A stretch of 64,000 bases of DNA from Lingula anatina. Lineage: Eukaryota > Brachiopoda > Lingulata > Lingulida > Lingulidae. The DNA is taken from positions 1,773,863-1,837,862 of the forward strand of contig NW_019775524.1 of the NCBI RefSeq assembly GCF_001039355.2. The letters run 5' to 3'. The notes under the pieces were generated by a model that saw only the letters and a list, made by a program, of their open reading frames with translations, was not told where the DNA came from and ran no database searches. Within the stretch, counting starts at the first letter, position 1; each line of letters starts with the position of its first letter. Below are positions 24,816 through 38,106 of this stretch, in pieces. Made by a program: the position numbers and the translations under genes.

Positions 24816-25233
24816 ATTCCATATCTGGTTAAGATTCTTTATATAATAAGCTACCCATGTTAATGTTACTTGGTTATTGGGGTTGCCTGTATAACCTCAT
24901 TCTGAACTTAGTGTGCGAGAGAACAAATTTATGTTACCTTGTAAATTAGTACCTTAGCTAAAAGTGACCACTGCGTAAACACCCAAAACACAGTTTATGT
25001 ATGAGGGCAAAAAAACTATAAAAATTGAAGCACTTTTACAGCTTTAAATCTATGCTTATAACTTCTATAGCAAACCAGCAAGTACGTCTAAGACCAATTA
25101 AAGATGGCAGTGACAAGCTACTGGGAGTAGTGATGTCAGTATTGACGCGCAGTCTGAGGAACGGGCCACAACTGCCTCTGACCAGAAGAAGCAGCTGTTA
25201 TCTCAAACTATGGATGACCTGGCATCCTCTATT

Positions 25234-26490
25234 TTAGGATTTCTTTTCAATGCAGATAGAAATTTGGTGTGACAGGCACAAACGTTCAGCACCGCTGCTA
25301 TCAATTGTAATTTGTTTCATTATCCTCCTTCTGCCAGACATGGACTCTGTGGATTTGGTGGCAACAGCTTCACATTCATCTGCACTGGAAATAATAAAAC
25401 CTGCTTCAGCTAGAGCACCAGATACTCCCTTGGGAAATGGGAGGAAATAAGTTGGTTTCTCATGATCAGAGTCTGGTATACTCCTGATGTTGAGATATTT
25501 TACATTGTTCTCCTGTTTCACAATTTCTTTTGGGATATTAAAAATAGCACTCAGATAATTGAGTTTTTCAGATTATTTCAAGCAACAGGTTTGACACCAT
25601 AAGAGCTTCCAGGTAAATTTGGTAGATATGATTCATCTTCATTGGGCCTACGGGAGGGCTTTGTCGGTAGTTCGTGACAATCCTACAAAAGAGTTTCAAA
25701 AATTAAATTTTCATCATTCGGAGTAACACAGATCAATTTTCATCAGAAATACTTTATAACTATTTTTCAAAGGCAAGTGAACATCAAATGAGTTTACTTA
25801 CAACTTTCAAAGCTTTGCACAAAGAATGATATTATTCTAATTATAAGAGTAGGTTTGCTACAGTGCCAGTTCTACAATATGGTAACAAAGAATTCTGAAA
25901 GCTTTGCTTGAAAAAAATTAGGCCCAGTTTTCTTAACAACTCCCCCTTCTTTACCCTGCCCTTAGAGCTAGGTCCATGGATTGGGGGAGGGTAATAATAT
26001 GGCACTAATTATTTATGTTTTATTATTGAATTTTTTTATGTAGTTGACCAGATAAAATAATTGTTTTTAAAAATATTATCATTATGAATATTACTATATG
26101 AATCAAACCCCAGAAAAATTGCTGGCAAATATCTTTTAAATCTTAACATAAATAAGATACATTGAACTGTACTGATGGATAATTATGCCTGCTATTCTGC
26201 ATGTGATCTTTCTTATTTTGACACAGGCTCCTCGATCAGACTTGACAGCCTATGTCAAAATATGTGAATAAGGAAGGTCCAGAGTCAGAAACAGAAAATA
26301 TGGTTTAAGCAATGCAGAGAAAATTCAAATCAATGCAACATATATAGGTTAATGTAATGTCAAACAATTATTTTAAATTGATGTATTTTCAATGTATTTT
26401 CAACAGCAGTCTGTTTACTTACCACGAAACAGATAGAAATGCACTCTTTTTTATTGGTCCGTTTTCTGTGTTATCCATATTATCGGACAT
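25234..26490 (-). pseudogene. Unrecognised possible gene or relic
   Basis: On the minus strand, an ATG at 26490 opens 68 nt (MSDNMDNTENGPIKKSAFLS...) ending at a strong donor, TCGTG|GTAAGT (26423). An acceptor TTTTGTAG lies before 25682. In the spliced phase the frame closes at about 25566 after some 38 residues. A second minus-strand frame at 25234-25557 encodes about 108 residues (FLPFPKGVSGALAEAGFIIS, SGRRRIMKQITIDSSGAERL), but a stop and a frame change separate it. I do not recognise either part. On the plus strand the same area shows a short open piece (SIDAQSEERATTASDQKKQL). It may be a decayed element. Confidence 0.25.
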
Positions 26491-26699
26491 TTTGATGCTA
26501 TCCACGCCCTGCTGTAACCTTAATCGTTCGTCGAATCTAAAATTCACCTATAATAATTTAAAAAAATCATCAAAATTGGTTAAGTATTTCTTATCAAATT
26601 CAGTGAAAATTGAGGCACGACGTTTTCTTCCTGTGCTTTTAATAGTTGAGCGGCAGGGCCATTTATTTTGATATTTGGACAAAATACAATCGCAATTAA

Positions 26700-27238
26700 T
26701 ACATTGGCGTATTTTTCGTGGTACGAACTACTTGTGGGCATTCTTCAACTGTTTATCTTCATGCACTGCTACTCTTTTAAGGCAATAAAATGATAATCGA
26801 CCGCGGGCAAATAGCCTACACTGGCCACCATTATAAACATTGTTGCATTGTGGAGAGCAGCTTCTGAAACAAAAAATACGCACCACCCGCCTTAAAAGAT
26901 CGAAATAAAATGGAGACAGACGTTAAATCGTTTTCGAACTCACTCCACTCACACTAAACGCCCTACGCTAAAACATCCCATTCATCGTTGTAAATTCCCC
27001 TCAGACATTAGTTAGAAATGCCAGGGTAAACGCGCACGAAGCGAACATCTCACCGTCTCTGCACCATCCAAGGGGGCTTTAAAAACCGGGCCGTGACGTA
27101 GCGCATGGAACGGGCTTTATGAAATGGAGCCGTGCCATTGGACCGGTATTTTTGGATTGACCCCGAGGTCAATTCTTCTTAAACTAAAATTAATAAAAAT
27201 CAATAAACTGATAGGAATTTTGTCACAGAATCGTACCC
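26700..27238. other. CpG-richer non-coding stretch
   Basis: This segment has clearly more CG dinucleotides and G+C than its surroundings (for example GGGCCGTGACGTAGCGC near 27089). It looks like a promoter or the edge of a mobile element. On the minus strand it lies upstream of the ATG at 26490. No coding sequence is evident. Confidence 0.3.
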
Positions 27239-27725
27239 AAGACTTGGTAAATGCTGACCCAATGGAGACATTTGCATACCCAAGGCAGTTGCATACTAGA
27301 AATGAAAGATGACTAGATTTTGCTGTGAAAATACTTTTTTTTTTTTAGAAATTTGCTTGTCTCGCATAAAGTGGATAAAAACTTTTATCTAAAAAAAAAA
27401 GAAAATTACACAGAACTTGAACAAAGAGTTAAGACTTCAACATTATATTTACTGCCACCTTCATCCCTCATCTATTTACAAATTTTCTACAGAGATTTTA
27501 TACACTGTGAGATCAATGAAAGATGTGATGTCATACGTGCCAGTGTTCTGATGTGGTATGTCAAACTGTCAATAAATAAATTATCATAAAGCACCATAAA
27601 GTAAACTCTGAAAATGACATTCTTAACAGCAAATACTACAAAATTTCACATCAAAAACAACTTTTCAATTTGCAAATATGTACACATCACTACTAGTCAA
27701 TGATACATTAAATCACATGCTACTA
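27239..27725. repeat. Direct repeat of about 0.5 kb, copy 2 (right of the mobile island)
   Basis: This is collinear with 18171-18685 in direct orientation, with shared stretches such as ATCAATGAAAGATGTGATGT and AAATATGTACACATCACTAC. It lies about 1 kb beyond the PPM1D stop codon, on the 3' side of that gene. The two copies bracket the DIRS, YqaJ and LINE remnants. Confidence 0.9.
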
Positions 27726-28757
27726 TTTAAATTATCAGTCCATATCATTTATAAAATTATACTAATTAGAGCCCAGTGTAAAATTAACATATTAAAACAA
27801 TACAGGACAGAAAGCATATGCACTAAAAATATAAGTAAAATGACAGGAGTTGAAGCAACATCCAAATAGAGTATAAATGCCTAAGAGGGCAACATGCTCA
27901 AATTGGATTAGATGCGATTTAAAATTCACTATACAATTCTAAAGTAATTTCTTAATCTTTCAAACAAAAATAAATCATATTTGTAATGTGTTACAAACAC
28001 TGAACATTGTGAATTTAATGGACTGAATTACTGGCCTGTATCTAGGTCAAATCTCTTTTAGGAATAATACTACTAACATGTATGCATGTCTATTTGTGTG
28101 CAAAATTATGGTGGGAGGTATTGTTATATGACTCTATACATTTGTTAATGCCAAAAAACCAAATTTATTTTAAAATGTTCATATCAACAATAAATAACAG
28201 GGTTAACTAAATGAAAAAAAGTGGATAATAGTCAATAAAACCCTGAATTTGACTTTGTCAATGGAATATTCAAGAGGTGGAAGCACACATTTCTGTAGTT
28301 CACCTCATTGCAAGTCTGGTCATAAAAAATTTAATGTACTATGACTTGTCCATCCTCAGTCAAAAATCCACTTTTGTAGAGTTAAGACAAAAGAGTAACA
28401 TTTTTTTTATAAGAAAACACTAAAACTCATCATTAAACATCATTTAAATTGTTAATAAAATGAATTTTCCCACAAAAGATGTCTGCAATTTTTTTCCTAA
28501 ATGGTTTCGAAAAATATACATTTATAACATCTGCAATCATCACATAAAATTATGCAACAAAAATTATCCATCATCATTTAAAAACTTTGACAATTACTTA
28601 AAATACACAACTTCCTAAACATCAGCAGCCAATACTGTAACATCAATAAATCCCTTGCATATTTTGTTTCATAAAAATAATGTGAAAATGTTTAAATTCA
28701 TCACAAATTTTATGACAATAACAAATATAATCAACTATGATGGTAAAGGTTGTACCG
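27726..28757. other. Probable 3' UTR and flank of the PPM1D-like gene
   Basis: This is AT-rich sequence with no open frame of note. TTTATT words (for example near 28166) provide AATAAA signals on the minus strand for the PPM1D-like transcript. The end of the transcript cannot be fixed from sequence alone. Confidence 0.4.
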
Positions 28758-31700
28758 CTATTGAACCTTTTGTCGTAGCCTGAGTTTCATACTGGTATAG
28801 AGGTGCTGGTTGGCCTGCTCCTTGGTCAACTTACAACTGCCATCACGCCTTGACCGCTTCTCTGACATGTCACAATTATAGGCCAGAACCTCACCAACTT
28901 GCCTCTTTGATCCAGCTATTTTTATATCCTTTTCAGTACCTATGTCTCCTTTACTGCTGTCCAACTCCTCAGATTTGACAATCTCTGACGATCTCCTAGA
29001 CGATCTTCTTGTGCATACTGGTTCATGATGCTCTGGCGTCAACTTTCCTAATGTGCTGGTTGACTGTGGAGTGTTCTCCTTTCCACCATTACAAGGAGTA
29101 TTGATCGAGGACTTTTCCCCTTTACTATTCTTAAAATTATTGCTTGGAGTAGCTGTGCTTTCAGATATGCCACCCATTTCCTGTGTGGCATCCTTAGTCG
29201 ACAGCCTTGTGACCATTTTTGTTCCCTGGGGTTTGTTTTCACTGTGTGCTGTTGTGACACCGTTTTGAGTGGATTGTGGAGACTGGTGCATCCTTTCCTT
29301 TTTACCACTGCAAGACTGGGCTATGCTTTCTCTGTCTGCACTGGAATCATCAGGGGTTATTTTGCTGCACTGGGCAATATGTCTTTTAACTTTAGCCTTT
29401 TCTTCAGGTAAAAGTTTTACAGAATCTTTTACAGAGTTTTCGGGTGTCGAGTGTGCATTTGAAAAGCTTTTTGCTTGAAAACTTTTCTCTCTGCTAAAGC
29501 CAGCAACCTGCTTTTCTGGGTCCCCATCTCCACCACCATCAGTAGCACCCACCCTGTATTTAGTTGGTGTCAAATACTTGGGAAATTTCCCATGTTGTCT
29601 CTGAGTATGTTCTTTGATTCCCTTACCCTCTGGGGCTTTGACTACAGGCGGTTGACTAGGAGTCAACTTTTTTCCATCAGCCTCCTCAAAGTCGAGTTTT
29701 ATCCTTTTCGGATTTGCTGATCGTTCCTTAGGGGACTCATCATGAGCACGTTTCCTGTACATGCTAGGTGTAAGGATACGAAGATACGGACCATCCATTG
29801 GATCAGGAATTCTGAAGGGTTTCTGATACTGACTTTTAGACTGGGGCCCAGCCAGGCTTTTGGGCTCACGTGTCACAGAAGGATATTTCTTCTCAGACAT
29901 CGCCCGACTTTTTGGCTCTGGCGCTGTATTTACAGGGCTGGACATACTTTGTTTCTTTAATCTCTCTTTCTTGAGGTATTCTTGTCGTGAAAATCCTGGA
30001 GGGTCTATCAAGACAACTACACAGCTGGTGTTGTCTGCCCTCAGGCTTCTCTTGCGCCACTTGTCTATGGCAGTATTCACCAGGGTGCAAGCTGGGTTAA
30101 TCCAGAAATTTTCTGTCGTGTTCTAAAAAATGCAAAAAGGAATTTTTAGGTCAATCTAATTAAATGCAGTGACTGCAAACTGTATTTTTTCCTGGTGAAT
30201 TTATTCATTTTTTATTATTTCTTATCCATTTCTGATATTCTGTATTCAAGCATATGAGTTGGTAATTTTTTCAATGTTCACCTATGTAAAGAATTTTATT
30301 TTTTTATTATTTTTTATTTTATTTTTTATTTATTTATTTATTTTTTGTAAAGGAGAGGTCACTACTATTTGCCAAAGCTGCTTATCCTAACAATTCAAAG
30401 ACATACCAGACTATTAACAATTCAAAGACATACCCGACTATTAACAACTGTTTCGTATGTTTGCTTCTCCACACAATGCACCATTTCTGCCAGGTCCTGT
30501 GAAGTGAACATATTCAGCAACCCATCAGTGCCTAGGATCAGACAGTAATCAACCCTGTGGTCAAAGGGAACAACATCCACATCAGGCTCTGGTGAGACCG
30601 AGTATTCATTGGTCGAAGAGTTGTAACTCCACAGGTCACCTGAAAAACATCACATATTACATGGCATATTTAGCTTTGAAACATATGTACATTTGGAGAT
30701 GGCACTGAGACATATCAACCCAGAAGTCCACATCCTATCATAAAACTTCCTGTACATTATTGCATATTATCTTCAAAATACTCAATGTCCCTTCATTACT
30801 ACCCAAAATGTCTTTCCAATTTTTAACAGTTCAGAGATTACAATTTACAAATATTCAAAGTCTTGTTAAAAAATACAATAGTGATGATGATAATTAGTTA
30901 AGTATAATAATAAGTTAGTTACTAGGCTAAGTTACCTAAAGACCTTGCAACTGCTAGAAAAGGTACATGAACTAGCTCTGTGCTGCGTCGAATAGGACCT
31001 TTATGGTTGACAGAGGCCCGCTTCCACACCACTCTGTTTACCCCAGACTTCACCATCACACAACCACCAGCATCTTCTATCCTCTTTTTCTCAAAGGGGC
31101 TTTCTGGCTTATGGTCCTTTATGAAATGATAAAAAAATCACTGATACATTTTGAGATAATTAATAAATCCCTTTTATTTAAAATTAAGTTGCAGTTCAAA
31201 TCCAATTAAACAGGGACTCTTTTTTTTTTTATTAAAGACATTCTAAACGTGTCATTATCATTACCTTTGTAAGCTGTTTTCCATGTACCTTCTGGGTTTG
31301 TGGATCTTTGTACCCTAGTATAATACCCGAATCACCAACATGGCCAATATAAATTTTGCTATTTTTCATAATGGCCACACTGGCAGTGGTGCCTGCTGTG
31401 CTAGGAAACCCAGATGATGTTTTAGACCAATTACCTGCAAAAGAAAAAAAAATTAAGGTCCATCATTTAGAGGACTCCAAAATCTATATACACCATTATT
31501 CATATAATTACTACCCTGAGCTTTTAAGTCCAATAATGACTGTCTCCATTACTAGAAAGTGTGTGTATGTCAGCTTACATAGGCATGGTATTTACCATTA
31601 ATTATGGGTATGCAATCATCAACTCCATCTATAACAAAAAGGCAGTCTCATTGTTTACCACACCTGTAAGCACTACACTATGATGAATGCTGGTGAGCTC

Positions 31701-32944
31701 CTTTAGTAATACTACTAGTACATGAATCATGATTAAAACAATAAGTATTAATGACTTCTTAATTGACTTAAAACATTTTTACTGAAAGAAAACAATCATA
31801 TTTTTAACAAAAAAATCCACTATTCAAATTTATTGATTTAAGGGCATGGTAAACTTGTCAAACCTATGCAAGAGAGCTAGAATTCTAGATAATAGTCAAA
31901 AGCATGAATCTGACTCAGTGCACTTGAAATGGAACAACAGGTAATTTCTTGGGTTCGAGGCACACAAGTCCTACTACTGTCACTAGTTCACTATATTGCC
32001 TGCAGGAATCTTAAGCTCAGGGTAATAAGCTGATAATATAATTATGTTGCCCTCACATATTTGACAGTTCTAACTGAATGTAGGGAAAGTGTGATAACAC
32101 TTGTAAACAAAGCAAAAATGTTAATAAACAACATACACAAAATCATAGATAAGTTGCTAACATATTGAATAATACACAAGGCAGGAGACCCATTTTACCA
32201 TATCTGACAAAAAAGCAGTGCATATCATGGTAAATCATTTGCCTACAATGACAAAGGCATAAATACAAACATAAACTCTAGAGCAAAAAGGACAGTGTTA
32301 TCACAGTTGGCCCATAGCCAGCTAATCACCTGAGTGTGCAGGCAGAGACCTGCAAAATGTAAATACGTTTGATATGCCCATACAGGTTTTACTACTAGAC
32401 TGCCTATAGTTTCAAATAAAAAAATCTTGTCCAGTCCCCACAAGATCATGCTTCTGGTACTCAAATACAGTCTGATAAACATACCCTTTAACTTTACATA
32501 TCCTTTAACTTTGGGCGGTAAAAGACTTAGCTAAGCGGGAAAATGTTTTTACGAGTAAACGCTCCAAACGGCCGGTAACGAAAACGTACCTCTTTCCTTC
32601 CACATCGCATCATGTGTAAGTGTGAATGCCAGCTTGATCGATGCCTTGATCTTTTCGTCATCCTCACTCCAAAATCCAGGCTGATCTTTTAAATACTGAA
32701 GTAAATGCTTCTTGGCAAACTGAGAGGCTTCTGGTCCGCCATGACCATCGTATACGGCGAAAAACCCGAACAGTATATCATCGCCGTCTGGTGACTTTTC
32801 AAAGTGTACTTGGGTAACATCTTCCATATATTTTCTCATCCCTTGGTTAAGACTCATGGTCACTCTTAAGTTAGCCCCGATCCCTCTGCATATTCCTTCC
32901 ATTTCAGGGAAAGAAGAAGAATTTTGATATTCCCCCCTCCACAT
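28758..32944 (-). CDS. PPM1D: PPM1D/Wip1-type PP2C protein phosphatase
   Basis: Five coding exons on the minus strand: 32944-32590, 31434-31265, 31116-30936, 30639-30434 and 30122-28758. Phases agree. The product is 758 residues from the first ATG, or 744 from the second (32902). PP2C metal-binding motifs are YMEDV (39-43), VYDGHGG (64-70), LGTDG (271-275) and RADNTS (332-337). VNRVVWKR and [15 protein letters not shown] resemble Wip1. The C-terminal 420 residues (exon 5) are low-complexity, rich in Ser, Lys and Pro, and end in a basic LRLRQK stretch like that of human PPM1D. The family dephosphorylates ATM/p53-pathway targets in the nucleus. Exon 4 ends in a 27-bp duplication across its donor. 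The gene is divergent from cytospin. Confidence 0.95.
30391..30444 (-). repeat. 27-bp tandem duplication across the PPM1D exon 4 splice donor
   Basis: Bases 30391-30417 and 30418-30444 are identical except for one A/C difference. On the minus strand each unit carries a donor: AGTCGG|GTATGT (exon end 30434, the copy that fits the protein) and AGTCTG|GTATGT (exon end 30407). Using the second donor would add 27 nt in frame, including CTT TGA, so the insert contains a stop. Confidence 0.95.
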
Positions 32945-33357
32945 ATTTCAGCTTCGTTTATTCCTCAACTTCATAAATATGCATTTGTTCGGGCCTGACA
33001 CTAGCAAGACCAGCTGATTGGCTGACCTCCACGAGGTCAATGTCCAAATTTGAATGTGAAAAGTCATTTCCGTTTACTTGGGTTTCTATCGAATAGAGAT
33101 CGGACTATGAACTATCCAAATTATGCAACTTTTCTTTCTCATAGATCTACCTACATAAAATAGCTTCTATATAGTAAAATCGATGAATTTCATGCCTTAT
33201 TTCAAGAAATGATTGAATAGATATTTTTCAGTTCCTTGTTTAGTATCATATGTGGACACTCTCGGTTCAAAACGGAAATGCGCAAAATAGATGCGCATAA
33301 GTAATTTAAACTTGGCGTGACTGGCAGCAAGTGTAAACATTGGCCGGTACGAGTACA
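32945..33357. promoter_or_regulatory. Divergent promoter region of the PPM1D-like and cytospin genes
   Basis: This lies between the PPM1D start codon and a probable non-coding first exon of the cytospin gene, whose donor would be GAGTACAA|GTAAGTAG (33357/33358). Visible words include GCGCAAAATAGATGCGCA (33282-33299), GGCGTGACTGGCAGC and GGCCGGTACG. No TATA box is clear. The exon is inferred only from the donor and the CpG-richer context. Confidence 0.4.
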
Positions 33358-36300
33358 AGTAAGTAGTTTCTTTGATGAAAATGATACAGCTTAACAGTGT
33401 TTAAGAGGTGAACAGAAAATGGTTATTAAGAGGTAATTACTACCCGTAAATTGCTGTGATAAAGGACAAACTCACAGGTCGTCACCGCGAACGTAGAATA
33501 CTGTGCTGCAAGTGGCAGCTACAGTAGAAGTGTTTCATACTCTAGGTGTTACTATCACTGTCACATCCGGTGACATAATACGGCATCTTCATGAAAATCA
33601 GTTCTTTTTTATGAACTATGTGCACCGATTCGTGTTACACCAATCTGTTGCTATCGTTATTAAACGAAGAAAAAAGACAAGAACGACAGCTGTTATTCTT
33701 TCGTTCATCTGGTTTTCTTCAAGTAACTTAACACTTATAATACAAAATTAGTAAAGAGAAATACCCAATCTCGTGAAGTTGTGTGTATTGGCAGCAGTCT
33801 GTGCAACTTTGTCACTTTCTTATGAAGAACCAAACTGTGTTCTTTTTTCACAATTTGCCATAAAATCCTGTGTAGTACCAACAGACTGTTTCATTTTGAT
33901 TTGGATTTAAAAATTAAGACTGGCATATATTGTGAATAATTTTTGTTCCAAAATTAATTGAGGTTTAGCATGATGTATATTGTCATATCCCAATGTTTTC
34001 TCAGTCAAAACAATTGTCTTTCTTTAGATGCGCTGAGTTTTTTCTTTATTCGGTTAAGGGATTTATTTTCTTTTCACTTTTCACTGAATTGCCCTTATCC
34101 AGTAACCTCAAATGGACTACTGTGAGGGTTATAAATGTATAACAGTACTTTTATAAAGCTAATGAAATGTTTTTAAAGATTTCAAGGACATTTCAAGCAT
34201 TTTCCCCAATGGCTTGCAGTCCAGTTTATGGTACAAGTTTTCCCCTCGTCATCCAACATCTCTGATAAAACTTAGGTGCTTATCACATTTTCCAGATCAC
34301 ACTAAAAAAAATGTCAATTTGCCCCCTCCCCCCACCAACTTACAGTCATTTTGTACCTTCACCAATTTACAAAAGTAAATCCATACTTTAAAAACCTGTA
34401 AAGTATTGAACAACATTGTAAAGCTACATTGTATCCTTACCTAACACCTTCCCTTCTATTACTCCCTTCCTGTCTGAAGATTCATATCATTCAGTGAATT
34501 TGAAAGTCATTTTAATCTTTCCAACTTAATTAGAAAATAAAAGGCTGTAAAATTCATGTTTATCAACTTAAACATAAAAAAGATTGAAGACGATAATGAT
34601 TAAATTAAGGATTGACACCATAGGATGATTCTGTACAGTTATGAAAGATATCACTGTATTAATACAGGTAATTGAAAGGTTGACCCCCAGCAAGTTGAAG
34701 ATAAACTTATTCACAAAATAGCTAAATTATTGAAATGCTATCAGATTTTGAGGTTTTTGGAGATATGAAATTTTTATGATAATACAATATTTTTTTCCAG
34801 TTTTAACCTACTGTTTCTAGTGCATCGCCATGTATCTGGTTTGTATGTGTACATGTATTCTTTGAGAGGCAGGGATGTGTTATATTCAAGTTGTCTGTAA
34901 GATGTCTGAGGTGTTATCATAATTAAATGGGAGCAAGAGATCAACCACAGGGGTTAGGTTTAAATGATTTGTGGTTGTGATCTCATGGCAGGTGTTTTCA
35001 GGTGAAGTGAACCTGATCCACCTGTAGCAATGGAGAGGTGCATACATACACAGCACTGAAGGCAGTGGATATGGAAATAAAAGCCTACATTATGTGGTGT
35101 GTATGGGAGTTATAGTAGAAGGAGGAAAGGCATGAAATTTCTTGACATATCTGGAAAGATTGATGTTACTTGACCACCCTTGGCGATGGTTGCAAGTCTT
35201 TTGATATGATTTAATAGGTTAGCTTTACATGAAATATTCTATAGGTTTTATCTTTGTTGTCATCAGTTTGCTTTTACCTCTGGCTGTAGGATGTTACCTG
35301 GACCAAGAGTCCTTCAGCAATAATTACATGTATTTCCGATTATATTATGGTTACAAGTCCACAATTGTTTACGCTGTGTTGATTTTATTTTGTTTATGAT
35401 TTTGGTGTAGAGGTGTTCAACAGACTCAACAGACACATGTTACAGTCACTCAAGTTTAGAAGGTAAGGACGTAGGTTTGAGTGCTTGACACACATATATA
35501 TATATATATATTTGAGTAAATACACTTTTATTTGGTGAACGCTATACTTTTGCAAAAATTATGAGGGGGCTACTCACTATAAATACTGCATTAATTGGAA
35601 CTCTAGTACTTATCTCGTTGTGCATCTGCAGTAATTGTGATACCTCTTGGTTGAGGCATCTAACAAAAAAGTAAGAAGTTAGTTATTTTTATAGGAAGTA
35701 GTATTTATTTATTTGTTTATTTAGTTATTTATTGTGGGGGGTGTATGTTCATGCCACTTAATTTCACTGAAGAAAACAGATTTGTGTTGAAGCTACATGT
35801 ACAGTATGTAGAAGTTGAACTCAGTCTTTATTGTATATTATCCTGCTGGACAATCTTTATCTGTGCTTTGATAATCTGCACACCATGCAGACTGGCAGGA
35901 AACCCTGCTGTATATCCCTTATATCACTTCATTTAGACAAGCATGATATAATTATGACTTACCGGTACAATGATTTTGCCATGCATGTGTATTTAAGTTT
36001 TTTTTATTTAAGTCTTTAAGTCTTTAAGTTATTTAAGTCTTTTTTATCAGGCTGCCTTTTTCTTATTGTATGACTTTTAAGAGATTTGTTGGTTGTTTTT
36101 CCTTCTGTAAGTATACCAATAACATATTAAATACTGAAAAAGCTTTTATGCTGTAATTTGTTTAGATTGCAAAATGAAATTTGATATTGCAAGTAAAAAT
36201 CAATAAGTTCAAAACCTTTCAACTATTTGTCCCAACTTAGAATTACCTTTGAAGCTTGAGTTCACAAATTAAAATTTGAAAAAGTTTTAATAATTTATGA

Positions 36301-37736
36301 TTGAAAGCACATTTAATTTCCGGCATAAAGTATTGTTCCACATTTGAAAAGTTGAGCTGATATCTTTCATTTGCCATCCATGTTTTCACAGCATAAAGAT
36401 AAAGCTGTAATTGTGACTATTGAAACAGGTTGTGAAAGGAGGACGACATAAATCCATCTTCAGTAGTTTCACCTGTCACCTTGCAGACTTTTTTTTTACT
36501 TTAATGTATACATAAGTAATTCTCTAGCTCAGTCTTTTCATGGGTCTCTTTCATCCCCGGTAGTGGCTCTGCTTTGCTGATCCATGTTCATTTAAACCCA
36601 GCCAGTGTAACAGCCCCGATATTTACCCAGGTAGCATTGTGAAGAATTGGCCCTTTGAGGAAACAAAATGTTTGTGCGACTTTCCTAGCTTTGTTGGCAG
36701 AGAAGAAGAAAAACAGCGTAAAGAAAACACGATGTGTTTGCAGTGGGAAGGCAAAGCCCAGGGTGCACAATGAAGTCTTTTGGTGAAGAAAAAACATCAA
36801 GCAGTTGAGCACAGTACCCAGGGAGTTTGAACAGTGTATACCTACAGGATGTGCTTCATTGAATTGAGTCGGTAGGGGTCTGGAGTGGTGACAGCCCATC
36901 CAGGCATCTTAATCCCTGAGAGATAAGAGTACAGGTTGGGAAGGTCCTTGGTGTTTGGCGATCAGAGGCTGTATGTACACTTGAGATATATACCCCAAGA
37001 AACTTGAGCTTAGGACTAGAAATGGTGAAGATGATCTACTTTGATCTACGTGACATTGAAGGTATTTATCATCACACGTGAGGCTTTGGATTGCTGAGTC
37101 TGTCTGGTTCCCATGTTATTGAATTAGGACATGCGTAGTCCACATGTACTCATCATGCTGATGAGTGAGTAGCCTACACATTGAGCTGGAAGTGGTCACC
37201 CAGAGAACACTCAGAGATTACCAACAAACACACTTTGGTGCTGCTGAATCTCTACATATAGTATGTTGAGTCTCACATCTAGGGTTGTGCAGCAAAAACA
37301 TTTGAATTGTTGGACAAAATTTGAAACTCCCCCCCTGTCTAAAGTGGTAATTTTTGTCTGAAATTAAAAGGAACTTATTTGATGTTCATAATTTTCTAAG
37401 AAGAGTTAAATAGGATTTGAACTGTTGATGGTTAACCAGAGAGGAAGAGGGGTGAACCAACCACAACTTCTTATGGAAATTTGATGTTTGCTCATAAGCT
37501 TATTTTAGGCCTGTGTCATAACTCACATGTCTCTGCAGTGTTTGTGGGCGATTCTCCTTGTTAAAATGAATTGTAGCTCTGGCTGCAGCTCAGATTTCAT
37601 GCCTCATTTTATGTGCCTTAAATGTGATTAATAGGATTTTGTCTTTTTTTAGCTTAATCTGTGACACTGAACAAGAAGTTGGAGATTGTCAAGAGCTTTA
37701 GGTAGCTCTGCATTCTGTACATGTATTCTTAGTTTT

Positions 37737-37738
<2 letters not shown>

Positions 37739-37810
<72 letters not shown>
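37739..37810. repeat. (AT)36 microsatellite
   Basis: This is an uninterrupted AT dinucleotide tract of about 72 bp. It is self-complementary and could extrude a cruciform. Shorter AT tracts occur at 39283-39302, 53420-53440, 60248-60284 and 63284-63326. Confidence 0.97.
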
Positions 37811-37813
<3 letters not shown>

Positions 37814-38106
37814 TGAGAAAACTAGCAGTTGAATTGGACAATTCCTCAGAATATCATTATTGTTCTATAAAATTATGTTGGGAATGAGGAGTTTTCAGAA
37901 ACTGATTTCAGTGACAAATCAGTACTCCAAGTCAAAAGGAAGGAGGGTACCACCCATGTAAATCAATGTTGGAACTAGCCATTTATTTTGTTATGTGCAT
38001 CTGTTTTTTGTTTTTAAGTCGATAATATTGACTGTATTGTTCATATTACACAGTCCATACTGCTGCAAAGGAAAGTGTTTACCTATGTTTTGTCTCTTAC
38101 TTTCAG

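Noticed and set aside
36588-36899. 103-codon minus-strand open frame
   Set aside because: It has no recognisable domain and lies in the presumed 5' intron region of the cytospin gene; I treat it as chance.
37022-37064. Short frame MVKMIYFDLRDIEG before a GTATTT donor, a possible alternative first coding exon
   Set aside because: The peptide has no family support, the donor is weak and no matching upstream promoter is visible.
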